DNA from: Comamonadaceae bacterium UBA2237
GTDB lineage: Bacteria; Pseudomonadota; Gammaproteobacteria; Burkholderiales; Burkholderiaceae_C
Length of the DNA stretch: 6,056 nt
NCBI GenBank assembly: GCA_002347905.1
Contig: DDYJ01000064.1
Coordinates: 1-6,056, forward strand
Reading direction: 5' to 3'
Made by a program: the position numbers and the translations under genes
In this document: positions 1-6,056 of the stretch, piece after piece
Layout: every line of letters starts with the position of its first letter
Numbering within the stretch: the first letter of the stretch is position 1
Notes under the pieces: model-generated
Seen by the model: the letters and a program-made list of their open reading frames with translations, nothing else
The model's database searches: none
What the model was told of the DNA's origin: nothing

Positions 1-173
1 GAGACTCGATTGGTTACTCGATAGGTACCTTAGGTATCCATCGACTTGGATTGTTCTTGGCGCTGGCTGCGGTTCTTTTCAGCGCGCTATGCATTGTGAT
101 CAGTGGACCTTTCTGGACACGCGGATGGCCGGAGTGGTGGGGTTGGTGGCTCAACATGCCTATTTGGAAATAA
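1..173 (+). CDS. pufL: Reaction-centre L subunit, 3' end (partial)
   Basis: This is the C-terminal 56 residues of the photosynthetic reaction-centre L chain, an integral inner-membrane protein that binds bacteriochlorophyll, bacteriopheophytin and the secondary quinone. The frame runs from base 3 to the TAA at 171-173; the gene continues off the left edge. The segment [13 protein letters not shown] is the classic end of L helix D and start of helix E. Its Ser (18-20) corresponds to Rhodobacter L-Ser223, which takes part in proton delivery to QB. Its His (39-41) corresponds to L-His230, a ligand of the non-haem iron. A hydrophobic final helix and a Trp-rich tail ending in MPIWK follow. The tail stops earlier than the longer Rhodobacter one. 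pufM follows after 15 bases. Identity is secure; upstream residues cannot be judged. Confidence 0.96.
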   Translation, partial: DSIGYSIGTLGIHRLGLFLALAAVLFSALCIVISGPFWTRGWPEWWGWWLNMPIWK

Positions 174-188
174 GGCAGGAGAATTTAG

Positions 189-1163
189 ATGCAATATCAA
201 AATATTTTCACCACAGTACAAGCTGTTGGACCGACGCACCATGGCGTTGAACTCGGTCACGGCAACAGCCCCAGAACCGGCGAACCCTACATTGAATATT
301 GGCTTGGCCGCATCGGCAATGCACAGCTAGGTCCTATTTATTTAGGTGGATTAGGCATCGCGTCCCTGATGTGTGGATTGATCGCATTTGTCACCATCGG
401 TCTCAATATGCTGGCTTCGGTCAACTGGAACCCCATCCAATTTGTTCGCCAACTCTTTTGGTTGGCTCTAGAGCCACCAGCGCCAGGCTATGGGTTGGGA
501 ATTCCACCTATGAACCAAGGTGGTTGGTGGTTGTTTACTGGTTTCTTTCTCACTGTTTCACTACTTCTGTGGTGGGCACGTATGTACCGCCGCGCACGTG
601 AGCTAGGTTTAGGCACACATATCCCTTGGGCATTTGCTGCGGCCATTTGGTTGTACTTGGTGCTGGGTTTGTTTCGTCCTATTTTGATGGGCTCATGGGG
701 TGAGGCCGTGCCTTTTGGAATCTTCCCGCATTTAGATTGGACAGCCGCTTTCTCATTGCGCTATGGCAATCTGTTCTACAACCCCTTCCATGCCTTGTCG
801 ATTGTTTTTTTATACGGCTCTGTTTTGTTATTTGCGATGCATGGAGCGACCATCTTGGCGGTAGGCCGTTATGGTGGTGAACGCGAGATTGAACAAATCG
901 TAGACCGTGGCACAGCCTCTGAGCGTGCGGCATTGTTCTGGCGTTGGACCATGGGTTTCAATGCCACGATGGAATCTATCCATCGCTGGGCTTGGTGGTT
1001 CGCCGTGCTGTGTCCATTAGCGGGAGGTATTGGAATTTTGTTGACTGGCACAGTTGTCGACAACTGGTACCTTTGGGCTGTTAAGCATGGTGTTGCGCCT
1101 CCGTATCCCGCTGTATTCCCTGAAGTGGTCGATCCAGCAACTTTGTCAGGAGTGAAACCATGA
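189..1163 (+). CDS. pufM: Photosynthetic reaction-centre M subunit
   Basis: This is the complete 324-residue M chain, partner of PufL in the type II reaction-centre core in the cytoplasmic membrane. It binds half of the special pair and QA. The start ATG has AGGAG at 177-181, seven bases upstream. Five hydrophobic helices are visible. Key residues align with Rhodobacter numbering minus one: His181 (accessory bacteriochlorophyll), His201 (special pair), His218, Glu233 and His265 (non-haem iron ligands), and Trp251 in [11 protein letters not shown], which packs on QA. Compared with Rhodobacter M (about 307 residues), a C-terminal extension of roughly 17-20 residues ([21 protein letters not shown]) is present. 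Such extensions are known in reaction centres carrying a bound PufC cytochrome, such as Blastochloris viridis. The stop overlaps the pufC start as ATGA, suggesting translational coupling. Confidence 0.98.
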   Translation: MQYQNIFTTVQAVGPTHHGVELGHGNSPRTGEPYIEYWLGRIGNAQLGPIYLGGLGIASLMCGLIAFVTIGLNMLASVNWNPIQFVRQLFWLALEPPAPGYGLGIPPMNQGGWWLFTGFFLTVSLLLWWARMYRRARELGLGTHIPWAFAAAIWLYLVLGLFRPILMGSWGEAVPFGIFPHLDWTAAFSLRYGNLFYNPFHALSIVFLYGSVLLFAMHGATILAVGRYGGEREIEQIVDRGTASERAALFWRWTMGFNATMESIHRWAWWFAVLCPLAGGIGILLTGTVVDNWYLWAVKHGVAPPYPAVFPEVVDPATLSGVKP

Positions 1164-2197
1164 AGAAGTCCCAACTGCTTCTGAGTGCAGGACTTGCACT
1201 GCTTGTTTTATTAACCGGTTGCGAACGTCCGCCTACTGACACCGTTCAACACGGCTATCGTGGAACAGGCATGGTGCAGGTGTACAACCCGCGTACCATG
1301 GAATTGAAAGAGGAAGAAAACACGATTCCTCCCTCCTTGCCTGCCCTACCAGGGGATGGACCTAAGGCGTCGCAGGTCTATAAAAATGTGAAAGTTTTAG
1401 GCAATTTGAGTGTGAACGAGTTCACCCGCCTGATGCTGTCGATGACAAGTTGGGTGGCGCCTACTGAGGGCTGTGCTTACTGCCACAACCCTGCAAACTT
1501 TGCGGAAGACGTCAAGTACACCAAAGTTGTTGCCCGACGCATGATTGAGATGACGCGCCATATCAACGCAGATTGGAAAGTGCACGTGGCTGAGACTGGT
1601 GTTACCTGTTACACCTGCCACCGTGGTAACCCTGTGCCCAACAATATTTGGCATAAAGAGGAAGAGCAAGCAAAAGGGGCTGACTTCATTGGCGATCGCG
1701 CGGGACAAAACTTAGCTGCCAATAGCGTCGTGGGTACATCACTTCCTAGTGATCCATTCACGCCATTTTTGTTGGGTGAGTTAGACATCCGCGTCAATGG
1801 AACTACCGCACTGCCTAATGGCAATCGCCATTCCATCAAACAGGCTGAGTGGACATACGGATTGATGACGCATATGTCGTCCGCTTTGGGCGTGAATTGC
1901 ACCTATTGCCACAACACCCAATCCTTCTCGAACTGGAACGGCAACCCACCACAACGGTCTACTGCTTGGTATGGCATCCGAATGGCGAGAGATCTCAACA
2001 AAGACTATATGGAACCCTTGGCCAGTGTGTTTCCAGAACACCGCTTAGGACCTACAGGCGATGCGCCTAAAGCAAACTGTGCAACTTGCCACCAAGGCGC
2101 TTACAAACCTCTGTTCGGACAGTCCATGTTGAAGGACCATCCGCAGCTTGCAGGGCCGGGCACAGGTTTAGATAAAACTACGTTGGCTAAAAAGTGA
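1160..2197 (+). CDS. pufC: Reaction-centre tetraheme cytochrome c subunit (lipoprotein)
   Basis: PufC (345 residues) is the periplasmic cytochrome subunit that re-reduces the photo-oxidised special pair. A lipoprotein signal peptide with lipobox LTGC predicts cleavage before, and lipidation on, Cys21, anchoring the protein to the outer face of the inner membrane. Four CxxCH haem sites are seen: C105-H109, C150-H154, C247-H251 and C307-H311. Spacing relative to the Blastochloris viridis subunit gives a full set of sixth ligands: Met92 (haem 1), Met128 (haem 2), Met236 (haem 3) and His142 (haem 4, bis-His). The two halves, with haem pairs 1-2 and 3-4, reflect the family's internal duplication. 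The ATG overlaps the pufM stop by four bases, with AGGAG at 1148-1152. No haem or ligand is lost, so it should be functional. Confidence 0.97.
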   Translation: MKKSQLLLSAGLALLVLLTGCERPPTDTVQHGYRGTGMVQVYNPRTMELKEEENTIPPSLPALPGDGPKASQVYKNVKVLGNLSVNEFTRLMLSMTSWVAPTEGCAYCHNPANFAEDVKYTKVVARRMIEMTRHINADWKVHVAETGVTCYTCHRGNPVPNNIWHKEEEQAKGADFIGDRAGQNLAANSVVGTSLPSDPFTPFLLGELDIRVNGTTALPNGNRHSIKQAEWTYGLMTHMSSALGVNCTYCHNTQSFSNWNGNPPQRSTAWYGIRMARDLNKDYMEPLASVFPEHRLGPTGDAPKANCATCHQGAYKPLFGQSMLKDHPQLAGPGTGLDKTTLAKK

Positions 2198-2209
2198 TGC
2201 GCTGACACC

Positions 2210-3166
2210 ATGCTAATGCCCGTCAAAGCATATGTGCCAGAAAAAATATTTTTGGCACAGCCACGCGGGTTTTGTGCAGGAGTCACACGCGCGATAGACA
2301 TCGTAGATCGCGCCCTAGAAAAATTTGGCGCACCTGTCTATGTATTTCATGAGATCGTTCACAACCAATTTGTGGTGAACGAGTTGCGCGGCAAGGGTGC
2401 TATTTTTGTAGATTCCTTAGACGACATACCTGCTAAAAGTCTCACAATATTTAGTGCACATGGTGTGTCGCAAGAAGTCAGACGTATTGCAGATTTCAAG
2501 TCGTTGCGGGTGATCGATGCGACGTGTCCGCTAGTTACCAAAGTCCATACCCAAGCCCAACGCTACGCTAAAAAAGGCTACGCCTTGGTCATGATTGGCC
2601 ATCCTGGTCACGAAGAGGTGGAGGGCACCATTGGCAGCGTAGACATCCCCGTGCATTTGGTCAGTGAAGTTGGCGATGTTGCAACGCTGACAGTAGGTAT
2701 GCATGAACCCATAGCCTACGTCACGCAAACCACGTTGAGCATGGACGATACCCATGACATCATTGATGCACTCATGCAGCGTTACCCGCATATTGAAGGG
2801 CCGCATGTCGACGACATTTGCTACGCCACACAAAACCGACAGACAGCTGTGCGTACGTTGGCAAGACAAGTCGATATGGTCTTGGTCGTGGGTGCACGCA
2901 ACAGCTCTAACTCCAATCGGCTAAGAGAAGTCGCTGCCACTCAAAACATACCCGCTTACTTGGTACAAGACGAAACAGAGTTACAACCCTCTTGGTTGTT
3001 GGGTGTTAGCAAAATAGGCATCACTTCTGGCGCATCCACGCCAGAAGTTTTAGTGAAACGTGTAGTCGACGCTTTATCGCAAAATACATCGCAGCAGCAA
3101 CAGGTGATTGCTTTGCCTGGTGTTCAAGAAGACGTCGTGTTTCGACTTCCGCTTGAGCTGACTTAA
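2210..3166 (+). CDS. ispH: 4-hydroxy-3-methylbut-2-enyl diphosphate reductase (IspH/LytB)
   Basis: IspH is the cytoplasmic iron-sulphur enzyme that reduces HMBPP to IPP and DMAPP in the last MEP-pathway step. The 318-residue length matches E. coli IspH (316). The N-terminal motif QPRGFCAGV holds Cys22; Cys106 is in DATCPLVTKVH and Cys204 in DDICYATQNRQ. These are the three cluster ligands. The active-site His134 and Glu136 lie in GHEEVEGT (compare E. coli His124 and Glu126), TQTTLS is at 172-177 and NSSNSNR at 231-237. It lies 12 bases after pufC in the same reading frame, with only a TGA and four codons between them. No good Shine-Dalgarno sequence precedes ATG 2210; ATG 2216 is an alternative start. 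Placement between puf and crt genes suggests isoprenoid supply for pigment synthesis. Whether it is the only ispH in the genome cannot be told here. Confidence 0.96.
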   Translation: MLMPVKAYVPEKIFLAQPRGFCAGVTRAIDIVDRALEKFGAPVYVFHEIVHNQFVVNELRGKGAIFVDSLDDIPAKSLTIFSAHGVSQEVRRIADFKSLRVIDATCPLVTKVHTQAQRYAKKGYALVMIGHPGHEEVEGTIGSVDIPVHLVSEVGDVATLTVGMHEPIAYVTQTTLSMDDTHDIIDALMQRYPHIEGPHVDDICYATQNRQTAVRTLARQVDMVLVVGARNSSNSNRLREVAATQNIPAYLVQDETELQPSWLLGVSKIGITSGASTPEVLVKRVVDALSQNTSQQQQVIALPGVQEDVVFRLPLELT

Positions 3167-3171
3167 AAAGG
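3165..3171 (+). promoter_or_regulatory. Ribosome binding site for crtA
   Basis: AAAAAGG overlaps the ispH stop codon (3164-3166). It lies nine bases before ATG 3181 but only three before the in-frame GTG 3175, so it favours the ATG as the crtA start. The overlap with the ispH stop fits translational coupling. Confidence 0.55.
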
Positions 3172-3180
3172 TCGGTGTAT

Positions 3181-3960
3181 ATGGACTCAGGCATCCGCCC
3201 AGAGCAAGCGCCCATCTCTGGCGTAGTCGTGGTTTTATTGGTTGATTTTCTACCCTCTAAAAAATCTTGGGGTTGGATGAAATTGGCACAAGGAGCATTC
3301 AATCTCAAGAGCGCAAAAGGTTTGTTATTTTCTAAAGTGATGGGCAGCGGCCACGAAGGTGGTTTTGGTTTGCGTCCAAGTTCTACCCACCAAGGCCTGG
3401 TCTTGGTATTCGATACGGCAGTGAATGCCCAAGCTTTTCTAGAAAGCGATATTGCTGTTCAATATAAACAACACGCACGCGAGTGGTGGAGTTCCACACT
3501 GGTGATCGATAGTAGCCGTGGCGAATGGAATGATGTCAGTTGGGCACCTACCGACTTAAACAAAGAAGGTTTGACAGACTTAACAAAAGACAGCACCTTG
3601 GTGGCTACATTGACCCGCGCCAGTATTCGTCCCGCGAGCGCCTTGGCATTTTGGCGTTATGCACCGCAAGCGCAAGCTGATTTAACAAATGCATCTGGCT
3701 GTATTTTGGCGATGGGGTTGGGCGAAGCCCCGTTGGTGCGTCAATGCACATTCAGTGTCTGGCGTGATACGCAATCCATGTTGCGCTATGCCCAAGGCGG
3801 TGCACATCGCACCGCGATACAAGCAGCTTATAAGCACACATTCTTCTCTGAATCTATGTTTGTGCGCATGCGTATTTTGTCGATGGCAGGGGTTTGGAGG
3901 GGCGTGTACTACCCACTCCAACCCGTCATCACAACGCCGCTAGAGGTCGCCCATGCGTGA
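3181..3960 (+). CDS. crtA: Spheroidene monooxygenase
   Basis: CrtA oxidises C-2 of acyclic carotenoids, turning spheroidene into spheroidenone (and the hydroxy form likewise) when oxygen is available. Characterised members are reported to be haem-dependent. From ATG 3181 the protein has 259 residues; GTG 3175 would add two but lies too close to the ribosome binding site. Family blocks visible are VMGSG (53-57) followed by a Gly-rich stretch, ATLTRASIRP (142-151) with AFWRY, GLGEAPLVRQCTFSVWRD (179-196), YAQGGAHRTAI (203-213) and FFSESMFVRMRIL (221-233). No signal peptide is seen, and it is probably a membrane-associated cytoplasmic enzyme. It begins about 14 bases after ispH and its stop overlaps the crtD start by eight bases. 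Recognition is by family motifs; which His binds haem is not assigned here. Confidence 0.93.
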   Translation: MDSGIRPEQAPISGVVVVLLVDFLPSKKSWGWMKLAQGAFNLKSAKGLLFSKVMGSGHEGGFGLRPSSTHQGLVLVFDTAVNAQAFLESDIAVQYKQHAREWWSSTLVIDSSRGEWNDVSWAPTDLNKEGLTDLTKDSTLVATLTRASIRPASALAFWRYAPQAQADLTNASGCILAMGLGEAPLVRQCTFSVWRDTQSMLRYAQGGAHRTAIQAAYKHTFFSESMFVRMRILSMAGVWRGVYYPLQPVITTPLEVAHA

Positions 3961-5488
3961 GAAACATGTAGTGGTGGTAGGTGCTGGCATGGCCGGATTG
4001 GTCAGTGCATTGTTGTTGTCCCACCAAGGAGTCAAAGTCACAGTAGTCGATAAAGCAGCCACGGTGGGCGGAAAAATTCGGCAACTCCATCCCAACGGTT
4101 TTGCAGTGGACAGTGGCCCTACAGTTTTCACCATGCGCTGGGTGTTTGATGAAATATTTTCTGCGGTCAATACATCGCTAGACCGATTGCTCAAGATATC
4201 GCCATTGCCTGTCTTGGGTAGACACGCTTGGGACGATGGAAGCACACTCGATTTATATGCAGATCCATTGGCTTCAGTAGATGCCATAGGCCGTTTTGCA
4301 GGATTAGCAGAGGCTAAGAATTTCGAGCGGTTTTGTCTGAAAGTGCGCGAGGTCTATGACACTTTGCAAGCACCCTATATCCAATCTGCCTCGCCTTCCA
4401 TGTTGCAATTGATGGGTTCCGTTGGTCCCCGCGGACTAGGTGTGTTGGCTTCGCTGGGTGCGATGTCCAATTTATGGGACTCCCTTGGAAAATTTTTTGG
4501 CGATGCAAGACTGCGGCAATTGTTTGCGCGCTATGCCACTTACTGTGGTTCTTCGCCTTGGCAAGCTCCAGCCACTTTGATGTTGATTGCCCAAGTAGAA
4601 ATGGACGGTGTATGGGCGATTGAAGGGGGTATGCATGCACTTCCTCAATGTATGGAAACTTTGGCCAAACAAAGAGGTGCCCACTTTATGCTGGGGCAAG
4701 CATGCCAGCGTATCAATACCCAAGGCGGCCAGGTGCGTGGCGTGACGCTTGAGAATGGACAAACGATTGACGCAGATGCGGTGGTCTTCAATGGCGATGT
4801 CGCAGCGCTGCATACAGGTTTGCTGGGCGATACAGTCAAGCGCGCGACCAAACCGGTAATGGGTGAGCGTTCGCTGTCAGCAGTGACATGGTCAATCTAT
4901 GCCAAAACATATGGATTTGAATTAGACCGACACAATGTATTTTTTCAAAACCATTACGCGTCTGAATTTACCGATATTTTTAAACGCCAACAACTTCCCT
5001 CTGCCCCCACGGTATACGTGTGTGCGCAAGACCGAGGCCTTGGTCTGCGTGCGCCTGCGCAAGGCGAGCGTTTGCTCTGCTTAGTCAATGCGCCTGCCGT
5101 GGGAGATAGACAGCTATTAACCGATGAGGCGATCGAACAATGTCAACACAACAGTTTTCAACTTCTCCATCGTTGTGGTCTCGGAGTACAGACAACAGCA
5201 TTCAACACCCATCGCACAACGCCCGCAGTATTCAACCAACTTTTCCCGGCGACGGGGGGAGCACTATACGGTCAAGCAACACATGGATGGATGTCAGCCT
5301 TCAACAGGCCCACAGCCAAGAGTCAAATACCGGGGTTGTTTCTAGCGGGTGGCAGCGTGCATCCGGGGCCGGGAGTACCTATGGCCGCTATATCGGGACG
5401 TCTGGCGGGCGCAGCGGTGATGGATCACCTCGGTTCGACCAGCCGGTCCACGCGGGTGGTTACCTCTGGTGGTATGTTGACGCACTAA
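3953..5488 (+). CDS. crtD: Acyclic carotenoid 3,4-desaturase (hydroxyneurosporene desaturase / methoxyneurosporene dehydrogenase)
   Basis: This 511-residue FAD-dependent desaturase of the phytoene-dehydrogenase family introduces the C-3,4 double bond into 1-hydroxylated acyclic carotenoids. The N-terminal Rossmann motif VVGAGMAG has glycines at 10, 12 and 15, with Asp33 at the end of strand 2 and GGKI at 39-42. DSGPT (53-57) followed by FTMRWVFDEIF, then GRHAWDDGSTLDLYADP (89-105), resembles CrtD more than CrtI. The C-terminal FAD signature IPGLFLAGGSVHPGPGVPM starts at residue 459. AGAGG-like AGAGG at 3942-3946 precedes the ATG by six bases, inside crtA, and the genes overlap by eight bases. 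The last 20 or so residues (from LGSTSRS) look like an unconserved tail and lie over the conserved start of crtC in another frame. CrtI is the main alternative, but the crtA/crtC neighbours support CrtD. Confidence 0.93.
   Translation: MREKHVVVVGAGMAGLVSALLLSHQGVKVTVVDKAATVGGKIRQLHPNGFAVDSGPTVFTMRWVFDEIFSAVNTSLDRLLKISPLPVLGRHAWDDGSTLDLYADPLASVDAIGRFAGLAEAKNFERFCLKVREVYDTLQAPYIQSASPSMLQLMGSVGPRGLGVLASLGAMSNLWDSLGKFFGDARLRQLFARYATYCGSSPWQAPATLMLIAQVEMDGVWAIEGGMHALPQCMETLAKQRGAHFMLGQACQRINTQGGQVRGVTLENGQTIDADAVVFNGDVAALHTGLLGDTVKRATKPVMGERSLSAVTWSIYAKTYGFELDRHNVFFQNHYASEFTDIFKRQQLPSAPTVYVCAQDRGLGLRAPAQGERLLCLVNAPAVGDRQLLTDEAIEQCQHNSFQLLHRCGLGVQTTAFNTHRTTPAVFNQLFPATGGALYGQATHGWMSAFNRPTAKSQIPGLFLAGGSVHPGPGVPMAAISGRLAGAAVMDHLGSTSRSTRVVTSGGMLTH
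5126..5129 (+). promoter_or_regulatory. Possible ribosome binding site for a far-upstream crtC start
   Basis: GAGG lies ten bases before ATG 5140, the earliest ATG in the open crtC frame. It is a weak, short match inside crtD. It is recorded because the other ATG (5287) has no better site and the real crtC start is unresolved. Confidence 0.2.
5287..5488 (+). other. Out-of-frame coding overlap of crtD and crtC
   Basis: Both the crtD frame and the crtC frame (one base back relative to crtD) are open here. The upstream part (to about 5395) carries the conserved CrtD FAD signature, while the downstream part (from about 5428) carries the conserved CrtC PRFDQPV and GGYLWWYVDA blocks. The selective load therefore appears to change from one frame to the other within the overlap. 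The overlap would extend left to 5140 if ATG 5140 is the crtC start. Confidence 0.7.
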
Positions 5489-6056
5489 GCGACTGCGGTG
5501 AGTTTGGTCTCACCATCATTGCTTTTGTAGGCAGTGTTTTTTCACCTTATTACGCATGGGCGCGAGCACGCAGTGCGGACACCAACCCAGACAACTTTTG
5601 CTGCCTCAATGTAGCCCTCTACAGCAAGAGCGCAGGACGGTGGGCGATGACAGAACGAGGAGCGCGCTATAACGCCAGAGGGGCAGATTATTTTTCAATA
5701 GGTCCTAGCCATTTGCACTGGGATGGCCAAGCACTGCATATCGATATCAACGAAATCACCGTGCCGATTCCAAGAAAAATAAAAGGACGTGTGACTGTTT
5801 ATCCCGAGCAGCTTTTTAATTTTGGTGCACCACTGGATGCCAATGCATTGCATATGTGGGGCCCGCTAGCACCTAGCGCACGCGTATCTGTAGATTTGCA
5901 AGATCCTCATCAATCATGGCAGGGACACGCCTATTTAGATAGCAATGAAGGCAGCGAGCCGATCGACCGACCATTTTCAGAATGGGATTGGTCACGCAGT
6001 CGGCTTGCAAACGGCGATACGGCAGTGTTATACGACATCCAGCGCAAAGATAGAAC
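5287..6056 (+). CDS. crtC: Carotenoid 1,2-hydratase (hydroxyneurosporene synthase), 5' part (partial)
   Basis: CrtC adds water across the C-1,2 double bond of neurosporene or lycopene-type carotenoids, without cofactor, ahead of CrtD. The frame is open to the window edge, giving about 256 residues from ATG 5287. Typical CrtC blocks, numbered from that Met, are PRFDQPV (48-54), GGYLWWYVDALSD (57-69), IIAFVGSVFSPYYAW (77-91), then RWAMTERG, SIGPSHLHWDG, KGRVTVYPE, WQGHAYLDSNEG and PFSEWDWSR. The first blocks lie upstream of the crtD stop (5486-5488). No ATG, GTG or TTG exists in frame between ATG 5287 and ATG 5647, and a start at 5647 would remove the conserved region. The remaining conventional starts are ATG 5287, TTG 5173 and ATG 5140; the frame opens after TGA 5125-5127. 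Residues 1-47 are Ser/Gly-rich and unlike any motif I know. Identity is firm; the start is not. Confidence 0.88.
   Translation, partial: MDVSLQQAHSQESNTGVVSSGWQRASGAGSTYGRYIGTSGGRSGDGSPRFDQPVHAGGYLWWYVDALSDCGEFGLTIIAFVGSVFSPYYAWARARSADTNPDNFCCLNVALYSKSAGRWAMTERGARYNARGADYFSIGPSHLHWDGQALHIDINEITVPIPRKIKGRVTVYPEQLFNFGAPLDANALHMWGPLAPSARVSVDLQDPHQSWQGHAYLDSNEGSEPIDRPFSEWDWSRSRLANGDTAVLYDIQRKDR

Noticed and set aside
103..330. Plus-strand open frame across the pufL-pufM junction
   Set aside because: It is out of frame with two confidently identified genes, and its translation shows no recognisable domain.
679..1174. Open frames on the minus strand under pufM (679-933 and 869-1174)
   Set aside because: They mirror pufM codons, show no recognisable domain and have no own start signals. 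pufM is strongly conserved here.
2195..2210. A terminator or promoter between pufC and ispH
   Set aside because: The gap is only 12 bases, with no inverted repeat or T-run and no room for a separate promoter outside coding sequence.
3175..3180. GTG at 3175 as the crtA start
   Set aside because: It lies only three bases after the AAAAAGG ribosome binding site; ATG 3181 has nine-base spacing. The two-residue difference does not affect the product.
3940..4287. Minus-strand open frame under the start of crtD
   Set aside because: It is a shadow of the conserved FAD-binding region of crtD, with composition expected from reversed codons and no known motif.
5124..5345. Third-frame open reading frame of 73 codons in the 3' part of crtD
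   Set aside because: It is in neither the crtD nor the crtC frame and has no recognisable motif. It is most likely fortuitous.
5647..6056. ATG 5647 as the crtC start
   Set aside because: It would delete the conserved FDQPV, GGYLWWYVDA and FVGSVFSPYYAW blocks, which are open and in frame upstream.
1..6056. Mobile elements, CRISPR arrays, tRNA or rRNA genes, or a wholly new system
   Set aside because: Coding sequence of known photosynthesis and isoprenoid families fills nearly the whole window. I saw no direct-repeat arrays, transposase or integrase motifs, or structured RNA genes.

Overview
The window is a continuous stretch of a purple-bacterial photosynthesis gene cluster. All recognisable genes lie on the + strand, with almost no non-coding DNA. 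In order they are: the 3' end of pufL, complete pufM and pufC (reaction-centre L and M subunits and the tetraheme cytochrome), ispH (the last enzyme of the MEP isoprenoid pathway), crtA (spheroidene monooxygenase), crtD (acyclic carotenoid 3,4-desaturase), and the 5' part of crtC (carotenoid 1,2-hydratase), which runs off the right edge.

The source is most likely an anoxygenic phototrophic proteobacterium. A pufLMC arrangement, the M-subunit C-terminal extension, and crtA-crtD-crtC directly downstream of puf point to the Betaproteobacteria, Burkholderiales (a Rubrivivax, Rhodoferax or Limnohabitans-like lineage). That placement is an inference from gene order and protein character, not from a database search.

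The layout is very compact. There are 15 bases between pufL and pufM, a 4-base ATGA overlap between pufM and pufC, 12 bases between pufC and ispH, about 14 bases between ispH and crtA, an 8-base overlap between crtA and crtD, and a long out-of-frame overlap between crtD and crtC. I see no terminator-like hairpin or promoter-sized gap, so a puf-ispH-crtADC readthrough transcript is plausible. No gene-free stretch exceeds 300 bases; the longest clear gap is 15 bases.

Functionally, PufL/PufM form the type II reaction-centre core and PufC re-reduces its special pair. IspH makes IPP and DMAPP, the precursors of carotenoids and of the bacteriochlorophyll and quinone tails. CrtC, CrtD and CrtA take acyclic precursors through 1,2-hydration, 3,4-desaturation and 2-oxidation, which predicts carotenoids of the spheroidene/spheroidenone series.

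The gene families are all known. The most unusual structural point is the crtD/crtC junction. The conserved N-terminal part of CrtC lies under the end of crtD, and no conventional start codon exists in the crtC frame nearer than ATG 5287. This implies at least about 200 bases of dual coding, a non-canonical start, or frameshifting.
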